This document shows, one piece after another, positions 1-8,915 of a stretch of 64,000 nt of DNA; the stretch's first letter is position 1; each line of letters opens with the position of its first letter. The notes beneath the pieces were generated by a model. That model was given only the letters and a program-made list of their open reading frames with translations, made no database searches and had not been told where the DNA came from. A program made the translations under genes and the position numbers. The stretch comes from Deltaproteobacteria bacterium RIFCSPHIGHO2_02_FULL_40_28 (lineage in GTDB: Bacteria > UBA10199 > 2-12-FULL-40-28), in NCBI GenBank assembly GCA_001798135.1, contig MGRJ01000030.1, forward strand, positions 18,864 through 82,863, read 5' to 3'.

Positions 1-701
1 CGGCGAATATCTAAACGAACAGTGGCATAAAACTTTAAGGCATTACCTCCAGTAGTGGTTTCAGGATTTCCAAACATCACACCAATTTTCATACGAATTT
101 GGTTGATAAAAATAAGAAGGGTTTTAGAACGTGAAACAGTACCTGTGAGTTTTCGAAGCGCTTGGCTCATCAGCCTTGCTTGGGCTCCCATTTGTGCATC
201 TCCCATATCACCTTCTATTTCTGACCTGGGAACAAGAGCTGCAACAGAATCTATTACAATCACATCAACTGCATTAGAGCGCACCAATGTTTCGGCAATT
301 TCTAAAGCTTGTTCTCCATTGTCGGGTTGAGAAATAAGAAGATCTTCAGTTTTTACTCCCAATTTACGAGCATAGTTTACATCGAGGGCATGCTCGGCAT
401 CGATAAAGGCACAAATGCCACCTTTTTTTTGCGCTTCGGCCACCACATGAAGAGTTAAAGTTGTTTTACCAGAAGATTCTGGCCCATAAATTTCTGCAAT
501 TCTTCCTCTGGGCAGTCCACCAATACCTAGAGCTAGATCAAGAGCAAGAGATCCTGTAGAAATGGTATCAACTAATCCAGCTAATAAATTTTCTTTTTCT
601 CCAAGACGCATAATAGAGCCTTTACCAAATTGTTTTTCGATTGTGCCTACTGCTAATGCAATGGCCTTGTTTTTATCTGATGTGGGTTGAATAGAATCCA
701 T
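1..701 (-). CDS. recA: RecA recombinase, 5' part (3' end outside window)
   Basis: RecA binds single-stranded DNA, drives strand exchange and activates LexA self-cleavage in the SOS response. The first 233 residues are present; the gene runs off the left edge. The Walker A motif GPESSGKT lies at residues 73-80, and the last visible residues ([17 protein letters not shown]) match the RecA core after the L2 region. The ATG at 699-701 has a strong GGAGG ribosome site just upstream. A GTTC-N7-GTTC sequence lies 34 bp upstream of the start. No other family fits. Confidence 0.98.
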   Translation of the reverse strand, partial: MDSIQPTSDKNKAIALAVGTIEKQFGKGSIMRLGEKENLLAGLVDTISTGSLALDLALGIGGLPRGRIAEIYGPESSGKTTLTLHVVAEAQKKGGICAFIDAEHALDVNYARKLGVKTEDLLISQPDNGEQALEIAETLVRSNAVDVIVIDSVAALVPRSEIEGDMGDAQMGAQARLMSQALRKLTGTVSRSKTLLIFINQIRMKIGVMFGNPETTTGGNALKFYATVRLDIR

Positions 702-734
702 GATACCTCCGGTTTAATTGTTCCTGTTACTTTT

Positions 735-749
735 GTTCACTCCCCGTTC
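735..749. promoter_or_regulatory. Possible LexA (SOS) operator upstream of recA
   Basis: GTTCACTCCCCGTTC is a direct repeat GTTC-N7-GTTC. This is the form of the SOS box known from alphaproteobacteria. It sits 34 bp upstream of the recA start codon, where a LexA operator would be expected. No -35/-10 pair could be placed with confidence. Confidence 0.45.
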
Positions 750-944
750 ACTTGGCAAGAAAAAAACACTTGAGATCAAAAACTAAGACAAAAATGCTCT
801 GCCAAAAAGGACACAGTCTGGGTTAAAAATACCCCATTTATCACCTCAAGATAATATTAAGTATTTAAAATTATTAGATTTTTTAATGTCAAAAACTTGG
901 TATTCTTATTGCTTTAACTGATAGGGAAATCAAAAGGAGGGGGT

Positions 945-3077
945 ATGCGAGTTACACAATTCAACATCATTTTGCTCAGTTTTTTAACTTTCATATCTAT
1001 AGGATTTATTCAGTGTGGAGACTCTGCAGAAGATGGAGACTCAGAGACAGCTGTTCTTACCATTACAGGAAATTTAATGGCTCCACAAGCTGCAACAGAA
1101 AGTAGCTCTGTTTCTGCTCTTATTTCCACAGCAACAGTAGATGCAGCAGTAGCTGAAGATGAAACTGATGCTTTGGATAATCTACTCACAGCCACAGGTG
1201 AAGCTGAATGTAGTGTAGAATTATACACCATGGAAGGGCTTTTAGTTTGTAGTACAACAACTGGTATAGCTGGAGAATATGTTTGTCCCATTTCCGATTT
1301 AAACGATATTCGTCCTACAGACGTTACAGATCCAACGGCTTCTTTTAGACCTCAACTAGTAGCAAGCATTGATTGTGGTGTAAAACATTATGAAACCTTC
1401 ATTGGGGGTTCCGTCGACCCTGCTGGAGACTTAACAGCAGCCCTACAAGATAATGAAGTGACTGTAAAAACAACTCTGGCCATGCAAACCATGATGAGCC
1501 CAACTCCTATTGGTTTTACAAATTGGGGAATTGATTTTTCGGAAGTAATTCCCAACCCAGGGCAACGCTATCTGACTATTTTAGGTTTCTTTAAAGGTGG
1601 ATCTTTAAACGCTGAAAACGAGTCTTTAGGCAAACAATTTGGGATTATGAATGCTCTCTTTACCAGTTTCTATGTTGGCCCTGACAAAGGAGACTATAGT
1701 GCGTTGGGCTTTGGCGACCCCTATGCAATGATAAGAGCTATGCTGCAAGGAGAACTGCCCAGTGACGTTGTGACACGCATGACTGGATTTCTCGGAGACA
1801 ACATCAGTGGTTTTGATACTTCTATAATACACTCTACCTATTCGAGCGCTGCAAGTAATCTGGCTTCAACCAGAGACCTTGCATACACCAACTTCATTGA
1901 TGCCGGCTTTGCTACTGATGATATGCCCTCAGCAGAATTTTATGCATTAGGACGAACTTTTACAAAAATGTCTGCAGATACAGCTATATCGGGGATGAGA
2001 GAGGGCGGTAGTACTACTTTTGAATTTATACATAACCTATACCGTACAGCTGCAGACAAAGCTGCAACAATAGGTGCAGACGAACCAGTTAGATTTGATC
2101 AAGATATGGTATCAGGGCTTGTAGCGGGCTATGGAAGCAATCTTACGAGCCCCATGGCTAATAACCGGAAAGCTTTTCTAGAAACCATGTATAATAGTGC
2201 TAGTAACATTTCATGTAGTGGATTTACAAAATGTAGAAATCTGGGAGCAGCTTTCAAAGATGTGTATAACAGCCAAGGACTTGATTATTGCTCAACAGAG
2301 GCTTGCTATGAAGGTGTAGGCGCTTATGTCAAATCAACATCAACAGCAGGAACCGACAATATTACGGGTTATTTTCCAGCAGACTCTAACTACTTAGAAA
2401 GTGGTGCCTTTACAAGTTGTGTTATGGCTCAAATAAGTGCAGGTCAACCAGCCATCAGTTGTATGGGATGGCTAAGTGGCTCGCAACAAAACCAATTGAG
2501 TACCTTTGTAGGTGGTGGTTCTGGCAATCCACTGTTAAAAGCAGATGGCCTATCTTGTACACTCGCTACCGAATGTCTCTCCAATACCTGCAGTGCAGGA
2601 CTTTGTGGCGGTGCACAACAACAACAACAACAACAACCTCCACCACCACAACTAAAAGCAGATGGACAGGTTTGTGCACAACCTTCAGAATGCCTCTCCA
2701 ATACCTGCAATGCAGGACTTTGTGGCGGACAACCACCACCACCTCCTCCACAAAGTAGCGTTACACTTCAGAACTGTGCGGGAGGATGCCAGGTTACCCT
2801 GTCTGGTAATGCTCCAGGTCCTGGTCAAACTCAGGGTTTTAATATCACCAATGCTGTAAGCTGTGCGGGATTACCTCAAAATGTTAACGTAACCTATGTG
2901 ACTTCCCCACTTAAATACTCGGGAGCTAACAACCTGTTTGTAGCTAATTTTAGTGGTCCGCTCCAAAATCATCCCACTGATAACACACGCAAAATTCAAC
3001 CGTGTAATGCTGTGCTCCAAGGACAGGGTTGTGGACAGTGCTCTATCAATGTTCCAGCACCTCCACCACCTCCATAA
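945..3077 (+). CDS. Large secreted lipoprotein with Cys-rich repeats and poly-Gln/poly-Pro linkers
   Basis: A 710-residue protein with an N-terminal hydrophobic segment ending at Cys24 (FIQC), a loose lipobox, so it is probably a lipoprotein. The ATG follows a strong AAGGAGGGGG site. Residues about 25-525 have no motif I recognise. Two near-identical Cys-rich units (about residues 529-556 and 568-596, pattern KADG-C-EC-LSNTC-AGLCGG) follow, each leading into a low-complexity linker: poly-Gln plus poly-Pro, then poly-Pro. A C-terminal domain of about 110 residues carries more cysteines and ends in poly-Pro. Such Cys-rich units are common in surface lipoproteins of myxobacteria and relatives. 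Function unknown. Confidence 0.85.
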   Translation: MRVTQFNIILLSFLTFISIGFIQCGDSAEDGDSETAVLTITGNLMAPQAATESSSVSALISTATVDAAVAEDETDALDNLLTATGEAECSVELYTMEGLLVCSTTTGIAGEYVCPISDLNDIRPTDVTDPTASFRPQLVASIDCGVKHYETFIGGSVDPAGDLTAALQDNEVTVKTTLAMQTMMSPTPIGFTNWGIDFSEVIPNPGQRYLTILGFFKGGSLNAENESLGKQFGIMNALFTSFYVGPDKGDYSALGFGDPYAMIRAMLQGELPSDVVTRMTGFLGDNISGFDTSIIHSTYSSAASNLASTRDLAYTNFIDAGFATDDMPSAEFYALGRTFTKMSADTAISGMREGGSTTFEFIHNLYRTAADKAATIGADEPVRFDQDMVSGLVAGYGSNLTSPMANNRKAFLETMYNSASNISCSGFTKCRNLGAAFKDVYNSQGLDYCSTEACYEGVGAYVKSTSTAGTDNITGYFPADSNYLESGAFTSCVMAQISAGQPAISCMGWLSGSQQNQLSTFVGGGSGNPLLKADGLSCTLATECLSNTCSAGLCGGAQQQQQQQPPPPQLKADGQVCAQPSECLSNTCNAGLCGGQPPPPPPQSSVTLQNCAGGCQVTLSGNAPGPGQTQGFNITNAVSCAGLPQNVNVTYVTSPLKYSGANNLFVANFSGPLQNHPTDNTRKIQPCNAVLQGQGCGQCSINVPAPPPPP
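2531..2748 (+). repeat. Tandem duplication encoding the Cys-rich units
   Basis: Two copies of a unit of about 80 bp plus linker are nearly identical at DNA level (both contain AAAGCAGATGG and, further on, CAGGACTTTGTGGCGG). Each is followed by CAA/CCA/CCT triplet runs. Low divergence suggests recent duplication or homogenisation. Confidence 0.75.
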
Positions 3078-3100
3078 TAATTTCTAATCAACACCGACAA

Positions 3101-3130
3101 CCCGCCCTCTCGATGGGGGCGGGTTTTTTT
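3101..3130 (+). terminator. Rho-independent terminator after the lipoprotein gene
   Basis: CCCGCCC (3101-3107) pairs with GGGCGGG (3117-3123) across a 9-nt loop and is followed by seven T. It starts 23 bp after the stop codon of the lipoprotein gene. Confidence 0.9.
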
Positions 3131-3134
3131 ATGT

Positions 3135-3563
3135 CTACTCAACCCAAAGTTTGATTTTCTTCCCCATCGTAGGATCGTAAGGAGTATACCAGTACCAATA
3201 ACTGTAAGTATGCTTAATGGTATCACGCACTCTCCAGCCACAAGCTTGGCTTTGAGCTTTAGAATAAAAATGAACATCGCGATTCAAAGCAAGCTTAAGC
3301 CCCTGACGATTATCATTTACTTTCTTACCAATGGCATTGAGGTCACAACCTGTTACAGAACCATCTGTATTACAGGTGCAGTTTTGGCCGGCTAAATATT
3401 TGTTAAGATCTTTAACAACGGCATCTTTGGCCACTGTCCCAGCAACGTCTTTTGTAACAGATTCTGCTTGGGTTCCAGTAACATTGGGAATTGAAAAACT
3501 ATGAGCCTTTTGGGCTATGACTGCTATTCCCAAAATGATCATAACAGCAATAAACTTCTTCAT
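3135..3563 (-). CDS. Small secreted protein with four cysteines, function unknown
   Basis: A 142-residue protein with a clear signal peptide (MKK start, hydrophobic residues 4-17, likely cleavage after AHS at 20-22). The mature part has four cysteines, three clustered (NCTCNTDGSVTGC) and one near QACGW, and an aromatic stretch SYWYWY near the C terminus. A GGAGAAG-like site precedes the ATG. It is convergent with the lipoprotein gene and shares the terminator region. I do not recognise the family; export to the periplasm or beyond is the only safe inference. Confidence 0.75.
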   Translation of the reverse strand: MKKFIAVMIILGIAVIAQKAHSFSIPNVTGTQAESVTKDVAGTVAKDAVVKDLNKYLAGQNCTCNTDGSVTGCDLNAIGKKVNDNRQGLKLALNRDVHFYSKAQSQACGWRVRDTIKHTYSYWYWYTPYDPTMGKKIKLWVE

Positions 3564-3629
3564 AATATATCTTCTCCTTTTTTAGGTTTATGATATGTGG
3601 ATAAAATTAAAACGTGAGAATATTACCAT

Positions 3630-4178
3630 ATGGCCTTAGTCGAATCCATCGATATTCCCTTAAAAACAAAAATTCCCTCATTTCATTTGCCCGATCCCAA
3701 TGGGAAAAAAATAAGCTCCGATGATCTCTTTGGTGCAAAGGGTTTGCTCGTTGCTTTTACCTGTAATCATTGCCCCTATGCCATTGCCATTTGGCCCAGG
3801 CTTATCAAATTAGCAAGTGATATAAAAAATTTAGAAATCAATACCGTGGGGATTAATCCAAACATTCATCCCGATTATCCCGAAGATGCCCCGGACAAAA
3901 TGATTAAAAAAATAAAGGAATGGAACATCTCTTTTCCCTACTTAGTAGATGCTACGCAAGAAATTGCAAAAAAATTTCAAGCCCAATGCACACCCGATTT
4001 GTATCTTTTTGATGCACAACAAAAACTGGTTTATCATGGCAGGCTAGATGACAACTGGCAAAATGAAAGCAAAGTCACCAAACAAGAATTAAAAGAAGCT
4101 ATTTCAAACTTAGCGAGTGGCAAACCCATCAATCCCGATCAACATCCATCCATGGGATGCTCAATTAAATGGCAATAA
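3630..4178 (+). CDS. Thioredoxin-fold protein of the AhpC/TSA (peroxiredoxin-like) family
   Basis: A 182-residue protein with thioredoxin-fold features: a PDPNGKKIS beta-hairpin start, a CNHCPY active-site segment with C45 and C48 in a CxxC arrangement, and a CTPDLYLFD segment where the cis-Pro loop belongs. This matches the peroxiredoxin-like subgroup with the CNHCPY motif. It is probably a cytoplasmic thiol-disulfide reductase or peroxidase; there is no signal peptide. It is a single gene ending in a bidirectional terminator. The ribosome site is weak. Confidence 0.85.
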   Translation: MALVESIDIPLKTKIPSFHLPDPNGKKISSDDLFGAKGLLVAFTCNHCPYAIAIWPRLIKLASDIKNLEINTVGINPNIHPDYPEDAPDKMIKKIKEWNISFPYLVDATQEIAKKFQAQCTPDLYLFDAQQKLVYHGRLDDNWQNESKVTKQELKEAISNLASGKPINPDQHPSMGCSIKWQ

Positions 4179-4215
4179 AAACGGGTCCTGTCATTGTGAA
4201 AGACCCGTTTTTATT
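4174..4215. terminator. Bidirectional terminator between convergent genes
   Basis: A perfect 14-bp inverted repeat: AATAAAAACGGGTC (4174-4187) and GACCCGTTTTTATT (4202-4215) with a 14-nt loop. A-rich and T-rich flanks serve both directions. The stem includes the stop codons of both the thioredoxin-like gene and cinA. Confidence 0.93.
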
Positions 4216-5398
4216 GAGATAATAAATTGAGTCTCAAATGATTTATGGCAAGACTTGCCACAAGCACTTTAAACCATTCACGATTAAGTTTAAAACAATA
4301 ATCATAACAAACAACATCATCTGGAGTGGCCAAAGCAATAAAAACTGTTCCAACGGGCTTATCCACCGTTCCCCCCGTAGGGCCTGCAATTCCGGTGACA
4401 GCTAATGCAAAATCCGTTTCAGCTTTTTTTTGCATCCCTAAAGCCATTTCACAAGCACACTCAGAACTTACTGCCCCATAAGTTTGAAGAGTTTCATTTT
4501 TAACACCTAAAAAATCTTTTTTGATTTGATTATCATAGGCCACTACCCCACCCTTAAAATAACTACTTGAGCCAGAAATATTGGTAATGCGGCTAGCAAT
4601 AAGCCCTCCCGTGCACGATTCTGCCACACTCAGTGTTTTTTTCTGAGAACTTAAAAGAAAACCAAGAACCGATTCCAGGCTTTCTTCCCCTTCTCCATAA
4701 ATGGCTTTCCCAACCTTTTCTTTTAAAAAAGAAATCCCCTCTTCCAAAAATTTGTGCGCCTCTTTTTCTGTTTTTCCCCACGAAGAAAGTTTAATCAAAG
4801 TTTCAGGAAAATGAGCTCTAAATCCCACACGCACATTTCCAATTTCTGTTTTATCATGATAAAAAGAACTTAAAGCATGATCAAGTTCGGCTTCGGCCAT
4901 TCCAAAACAACGAAAAAGTTTACTTTTAAAAATTTTTTTCCCTTTTTTCTTGGCTAAAATCTCTGGCAAAATATTTTTTCCAAATAAAGCCTTCATCTCC
5001 TTGGGAACACCAGGTAAAAAATAAAAGGAAACTCCCTTAAATTTTAAGCCAATGCCCGGCGCTGTTCCCACAGGATTTAAATAAACCTTGGCCCCACTGG
5101 GAATAAGGGCTTGTTTTGATTTATTTTGTACTAATTTTTTATGGAAAGTTTTTGCAGCAATTTCAATTGTAAAATCATCTCCCGTAGGACCCAAACCACC
5201 AGTTACAATAACAACATCGGCCCTTCTGGCTGCTAAAAGCAAGGCCTGGCGGATGGTATTGGGATCATCCCTTACTGCACTTTGATAATCTACAATCAAA
5301 CCTTGGAGCCATAATGCTTCCGAAAGAAAGACAACATTGGTATTTACAATATCGCCAGAAAGGATTTCATCCCCAATGGTAATGATTTCCACTTTCAT
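4211..5398 (-). CDS. cinA: CinA-family protein (competence/damage-inducible, NMN amidase)
   Basis: A 395-residue two-domain protein. The N-terminal MoCF/MogA-like domain (about 1-170) carries TGGLGPTGDD; the C-terminal CinA domain (about 230-390) carries SVAESCTGGLIASRI and AVTGIAGPTGG. The C-terminal domain deamidates nicotinamide mononucleotide in characterised members; the N-terminal domain has ADP-ribose pyrophosphatase activity in some. Length is normal. It lies 22 bp downstream of sat on the same strand and is probably co-transcribed with it. cinA is often close to recA, as here. Confidence 0.95.
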   Translation of the reverse strand: MKVEIITIGDEILSGDIVNTNVVFLSEALWLQGLIVDYQSAVRDDPNTIRQALLLAARRADVVIVTGGLGPTGDDFTIEIAAKTFHKKLVQNKSKQALIPSGAKVYLNPVGTAPGIGLKFKGVSFYFLPGVPKEMKALFGKNILPEILAKKKGKKIFKSKLFRCFGMAEAELDHALSSFYHDKTEIGNVRVGFRAHFPETLIKLSSWGKTEKEAHKFLEEGISFLKEKVGKAIYGEGEESLESVLGFLLSSQKKTLSVAESCTGGLIASRITNISGSSSYFKGGVVAYDNQIKKDFLGVKNETLQTYGAVSSECACEMALGMQKKAETDFALAVTGIAGPTGGTVDKPVGTVFIALATPDDVVCYDYCFKLNREWFKVLVASLAINHLRLNLLSQ

Positions 5399-5420
5399 AA
5401 CATTACCCCCTCCCCCGTGA

Positions 5421-6578
5421 TTATTTCTTCATCGCACCAATCAAAATACGGGCCACTTCAGGACGCGAAAACTCAACAGGAGGTTCAATGCCTGCCACTA
5501 ACATTTCACGAACTTTGGTTCCTGAAAGAGCAATGTGTTCTTCTTTAGAGTGAGGACAAGTTTTAGCAGAAACCATGCCCTGACATTTTTTACAAAACAT
5601 GGTGTGTTCAAAAAAGAAAGGCTCAATTCCAAGCTTGATTGGGTCAAAATTTGAAAAAATAAGCTGGGCATCGTAAGTGCCATAATAATTTCCCACACCT
5701 GCATGATCACGTCCTACAATAAAATGCGTGCACCCATAATTTTTTCGAACAAGCGCGTGAAAAATTGCTTCACGTGGACCTGCATAACGCATGGCTGCTG
5801 GAAAAGCTGATATCATCGTGCGCTTAGAAGGATAATAATTGGCAAGCAACACCTCATAACATTTCATACGCACATCTACCGGCACATCATCTGACTTGGT
5901 AGCCCCCACTAAAGGATGAACAAGCAAACCATCCACTAATTCAAGAGCACATTTTTGGATGTACTCGTGAGCTCTATGGATGGGATTACGAGTTTGAAAA
6001 CCCACAATGGTTTTCCATCCCTTTTCCTTAAAAATTTGCCTCAGTTCTTTGGGATCCTTTCGATAAGAAACAAAATCAGAATATTTTACACGATTCACCA
6101 CACGCACGGGTCCTGCTAAATTAACATCCCCCTGGCTCATCATGGAGGCAACTCCTGGATGAGCCACCTCTGTTGTTTTATAAACTTCTTTGGCTTCTGT
6201 TTCTTTGTTGTAATCGTATTTTTCTTCTACCTTACAAAGCCCTAAAATAGTTCCATCTCCATCACAAAGACTTACCTCATCCCCTACTTTAACTTTATCC
6301 GCTATATCATTAGAAACAGAAAGAGTAATAGGCAAAGACCAGGGTAGCCCATTCGCTAAATGCATGGTTTTAACCACACTATTGTAATCTTTAGAGTTCA
6401 TGAAACCTTTTAAAGGGCTAAGTGCCCCGCAGGCCATCATGTCTAAATCGGATAATTGTTTTTCATTTAAAACAACCTTGGTTAATCCTTTAGCCTTAGC
6501 TAAAAGTTCATCTCTTTCTTTTCCACTCACAACAAGATTAATAAGTTCTCCACCATGAGGTGCAATTTGATCCTGCAT
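5421..6578 (-). CDS. sat: Sulfate adenylyltransferase (ATP sulfurylase)
   Basis: Converts sulfate and ATP to APS and pyrophosphate. The 385-residue protein has [11 protein letters not shown] (195-205) and [12 protein letters not shown] (289-300), the nucleotide-binding signatures of the Sat family, plus a CKKC...C segment near the C terminus that fits the metal site of many prokaryotic Sat proteins. There is no fused APS kinase. It is last but one in the sulfur gene run; APS reductase and sulfite reductase are not in the window. The ATG follows AAGGAG. A 6-bp hairpin (6592-6614) precedes the gene. Confidence 0.97.
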   Translation of the reverse strand: MQDQIAPHGGELINLVVSGKERDELLAKAKGLTKVVLNEKQLSDLDMMACGALSPLKGFMNSKDYNSVVKTMHLANGLPWSLPITLSVSNDIADKVKVGDEVSLCDGDGTILGLCKVEEKYDYNKETEAKEVYKTTEVAHPGVASMMSQGDVNLAGPVRVVNRVKYSDFVSYRKDPKELRQIFKEKGWKTIVGFQTRNPIHRAHEYIQKCALELVDGLLVHPLVGATKSDDVPVDVRMKCYEVLLANYYPSKRTMISAFPAAMRYAGPREAIFHALVRKNYGCTHFIVGRDHAGVGNYYGTYDAQLIFSNFDPIKLGIEPFFFEHTMFCKKCQGMVSAKTCPHSKEEHIALSGTKVREMLVAGIEPPVEFSRPEVARILIGAMKK

Positions 6579-6591
6579 ATTTCTCCTTTTA

Positions 6592-6614
6592 TGGGGCTGC
6601 TGAAAAATGCCCCA
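6592..6614 (-). other. Small hairpin between usp-like gene and sat
   Basis: TGGGGC (6592-6597) pairs with GCCCCA (6609-6614), loop 11 nt, just upstream of the sat ribosome site. It could be an mRNA stability or processing hairpin. There is no T-run on the minus-strand 3' side, so it is not a standard terminator for the operon. Confidence 0.4.
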
Positions 6615-6621
6615 AAAAATT

Positions 6622-7008
6622 TTAAATCCGATATACCTTCATTTCACAAACGAAGCGCATCCTTAACCCATCTAGCTCGGATCCTTCAAATAGTTTTTTA
6701 AAAAATCCCTTCTGCTTTTCTAGAAAAACAATAACAGCGCTCTCGCCTTCTTTACTTAAGTCTTCACAAGCTTTAAGATAATCTCCCATCATCAAGCGAG
6801 AATCATAACCTACCTGAAAAGTTCGGGCTTGTTTTTCAAAATCTTCCAGGTATTTTTTTCCATCAGATTCATCCTGATGAACCACATAGACAGCCCGAAC
6901 TTTTTTGTGGGTTTCTTTGGCATGATGAAAGGCCCAATGCATGGCCTCTTGGGATTTACGTTCTTTTGAAACAGCTAACACAACAACTTTTTCTTTAACT
7001 TCCTCCAT
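6622..7008 (-). CDS. Universal-stress-protein-like (UspA-fold) small protein
   Basis: A 128-residue protein starting [26 protein letters not shown], the usual first beta-strand and helix of UspA-type nucleotide-binding folds, followed by AVYVVHQDE and a later [12 protein letters not shown] strand. The ATP-binding G-x2-G-x9-G signature is not evident, so it may not bind ATP. Its ATG directly follows the stop codon of the CysO-type carrier gene, so the two are translationally linked in the sulfur operon. Role unknown. Confidence 0.6.
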   Translation of the reverse strand: MEEVKEKVVVLAVSKERKSQEAMHWAFHHAKETHKKVRAVYVVHQDESDGKKYLEDFEKQARTFQVGYDSRLMMGDYLKACEDLSKEGESAVIVFLEKQKGFFKKLFEGSELDGLRMRFVCEMKVYRI

Positions 7009-7284
7009 TCATCCCCCAGCAATGGCAGGAACAATACTTAATTCATCACCATCTTTCACAGAAGTTTGCTCTCCTTTTAAGAAACGAATATCTTCATCGT
7101 TTACATAAAAATTAATAAAGCGACGAAGCTGTCCTTTTTCATCATAAAGGCGTTCTTTTAAACCCTTAAATTTGCCTTCTAAAGACGCTAAAACCTCAGC
7201 CACTGTTTTACCTGTTACCTCCACTTCTGACTGGTTTTGAGTTAAAGCCTGAAGAGGAGTGGGTATTCTTACTTTGATTGACAT
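7009..7284 (-). CDS. cysO: CysO-type ThiS/MoaD-family sulfur carrier protein
   Basis: A 91-residue ubiquitin-fold carrier ending in the diagnostic Gly-Gly (PAIAGG). The segment RRFINFYVNDEDIRFL and the ending closely match mycobacterial CysO. In that pathway the C-terminal glycine is converted to a thiocarboxylate that donates sulfur to O-phosphoserine on CysM, and Mec releases cysteine from the adduct. The Mec-type protease gene is 11 bp upstream and a CysM-like gene follows further upstream in the same direction. No E1-like activating enzyme is present in the window. Confidence 0.93.
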   Translation of the reverse strand: MSIKVRIPTPLQALTQNQSEVEVTGKTVAEVLASLEGKFKGLKERLYDEKGQLRRFINFYVNDEDIRFLKGEQTSVKDGDELSIVPAIAGG

Positions 7285-7295
7285 ATGTTTCCTTT

Positions 7296-7763
7296 CTATA
7301 AAATTTTTTTCTCAATAAAATTTTTTTGATCACTATTCCACAAAAATTCTGATGCCTCTTTAACACGGCCATTATAAACTGAAACCACAATATAGGATAA
7401 TTGTGGAAACAAAGGCTCTCCCCAGGGAGCTGCCATCCCCTTATCTTCATCAGAAAAATAAACTCCATGCTCGGGATGAGAATGATAAATGGATAGAATT
7501 TCATGCCCTTTTTTCTTTGCTAATTCTTCTGCCTCTTGCATCTCTTTAGGATCAATGGAGTATGCTGTTTTAGCATCTCGCGTGTAACGTTTGGGATCCT
7601 GGGCATGCAGTTTATTTTGGATATTGCTACAGTTCCGTATAACCTGTGCACAACGTCTGCCTTCCTTAACAGAACCCAAGACAAAACCACAAGCTTCGTG
7701 GGGATAACCCTGGTGGCAGTATGCGAAAATTTCATCTAATAATTGTTGGGAAATAATTAACAT
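7296..7763 (-). CDS. Mec-type JAMM metallopeptidase (M67 family)
   Basis: A 155-residue Mov34/MPN-fold zinc peptidase. The JAMM residues are visible: E23 in PHEACGF, H94 and H96 in YHSHP, S104 and D107. In the mycobacterial pathway Mec cuts the newly formed cysteine from the carrier terminus. The ATG at 7761-7763 is chosen because the family starts with a short MLxIS strand; an in-frame TTG lies three codons earlier with a better-placed GGAGGG. A palindromic repeat (7797-7886) is inserted just upstream, between this gene and the cysM-like gene. Confidence 0.9.
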   Translation of the reverse strand: MLIISQQLLDEIFAYCHQGYPHEACGFVLGSVKEGRRCAQVIRNCSNIQNKLHAQDPKRYTRDAKTAYSIDPKEMQEAEELAKKKGHEILSIYHSHPEHGVYFSDEDKGMAAPWGEPLFPQLSYIVVSVYNGRVKEASEFLWNSDQKNFIEKKIL

Positions 7764-7796
7764 ACTTACCAAGCAATGGTCATCCCTCCATCATTT

Positions 7797-7886
7797 GTCA
7801 TCCCTGCGAAGGCAGGGATCCATCTTAAAATCCAAAAATGGATTCCCGCCGGAGTTTACCCTCGCGAAGGCGGGGGCGGGAATGAC
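7797..7886. repeat. Dispersed palindromic repeat, family A, copy 1
   Basis: Begins GTCATCCCTGCGAAGGCAGG, then GATCCA, an AT-rich spacer, TGGATTCCCGCC and ends GCGGGAATGAC. The arms form an imperfect hairpin. It lies within the sulfur operon. This copy has an extra inner segment (GCGAAGGCGGGG). Confidence 0.85.
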
Positions 7887-7897
7887 AGAGGGATACA

Positions 7898-8797
7898 TTA
7901 CCACTTCATCCCTTCAAAATAACGATCTCCATGATCTGAAAAAACAGTTACCACAACACCTGCTTTAAGCCTTTTGGCTACTTCCATCGAAGCAACCATA
8001 GCGGCCCCAGAAGAATACCCCACAATCAGTCCCTCTTCTTTTCCTAATCTTTCAGCCATATCATAAGCAGGCTCAGTTTCAATCCACATCACTTCATCTA
8101 AATTTTTTTCGTGATAAATGCCTGGAACAATGGAAGTAGGCATGTGCTTTAAACCCTCCAATCCATGCATGGCATGGGCGGGCTGGGCCCCAATACAAAC
8201 AATGTGAGAATTATGTTCCTTTAATCTACGGGTAATTCCCATCACTGTTCCAGAAGTGCCCATGGTAGCCACAAAGTGGGTAATAGCCCCCTTGGTTTGC
8301 TGAAGGATTTCAACTCCCGTTGTTTCATAATGAGCTTCGGAATTATCGGGATTATTGTATTGATCGGGCATAAAGTATTTGCCCGGATTTTCTTGATAAA
8401 TCTTGTGTGCAAGACGGATGGCGCCATCGGATCCTTCCATTTCGCTACTAAAAGTAATGCTGGCTCCAAAGGTTTTAGCAATATCTTTGCGTTGTTGTGA
8501 AGCATTGGCCGGCATTACCAACTCTACTCTATACCCTAAAACAGCACCCACCATGGCATAGGCTACTCCTGTGTTTCCAGAAGTGGGATCCATAATAATT
8601 TTATCTTGAGTTAATTTTTCTTGGGCAATTGCTTTTTTTATCATCCAGTAGGCAGGACGATCTTTAACCGAACCTCCAGGATTAAAATATTCGAGTTTGG
8701 CGTACACAGACACTTGTTGAGAAAGCTCTTTGGTAACCTCACGAATTTTAACGAGGGGGGTATTTCCAATTTTTTCCAGAATCGAATTTAAAATCAT
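7898..8797 (-). CDS. cysM: Cysteine synthase family protein (CysM-like, PLP-dependent)
   Basis: A 299-residue fold-type II PLP enzyme. The Schiff-base lysine is K45 in GGSVKDRP; the phosphate-binding glycine loop is MGTSGTVMG; PTSGNTG is the substrate loop and YSSGAAM contacts the cofactor. Position next to Mec and the CysO carrier suggests it is the carrier-dependent enzyme, accepting sulfur from the thiocarboxylate, probably with O-phosphoserine. A second cysteine synthase paralogue heads the same gene run. Exact substrate cannot be read from sequence alone. Confidence 0.88.
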   Translation of the reverse strand: MILNSILEKIGNTPLVKIREVTKELSQQVSVYAKLEYFNPGGSVKDRPAYWMIKKAIAQEKLTQDKIIMDPTSGNTGVAYAMVGAVLGYRVELVMPANASQQRKDIAKTFGASITFSSEMEGSDGAIRLAHKIYQENPGKYFMPDQYNNPDNSEAHYETTGVEILQQTKGAITHFVATMGTSGTVMGITRRLKEHNSHIVCIGAQPAHAMHGLEGLKHMPTSIVPGIYHEKNLDEVMWIETEPAYDMAERLGKEEGLIVGYSSGAAMVASMEVAKRLKAGVVVTVFSDHGDRYFEGMKW

Positions 8798-8844
8798 AAC
8801 TTTAGATGAAACTGCGGGTGGATTATGTCATCCCGGCATCATTT

Positions 8845-8911
8845 GTCATCCCTGCGAAGGCAGGGATCCATCTTTGAATTTAAGATAGATTCCCGCCTTC
8901 GCGGGAATGAC
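8845..8911. repeat. Dispersed palindromic repeat, family A, copy 2
   Basis: Same family as 7797-7886: arms GTCATCCCTGCGAAGGCAGG and CCCGCCTTCGCGGGAATGAC around a 30-nt spacer. Inserted between the NIL-domain gene and the cysM-like gene. Confidence 0.9.
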
Positions 8912-8915
8912 AGTT

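Noticed and set aside
702-944. A small gene between recA and the lipoprotein gene
   Set aside because: No frame with start, ribosome site and reasonable length; the stretch is regulatory and AT-rich.
2417-2859. Overlapping frames on both strands rich in Thr, Cys or Val
   Set aside because: Shadow frames of the triplet-repeat region of the lipoprotein gene.
6592-6614. Hairpin before sat as a terminator or sulfur riboswitch
   Set aside because: No T-run after it in the direction of transcription and far too small for a SAM-type riboswitch.
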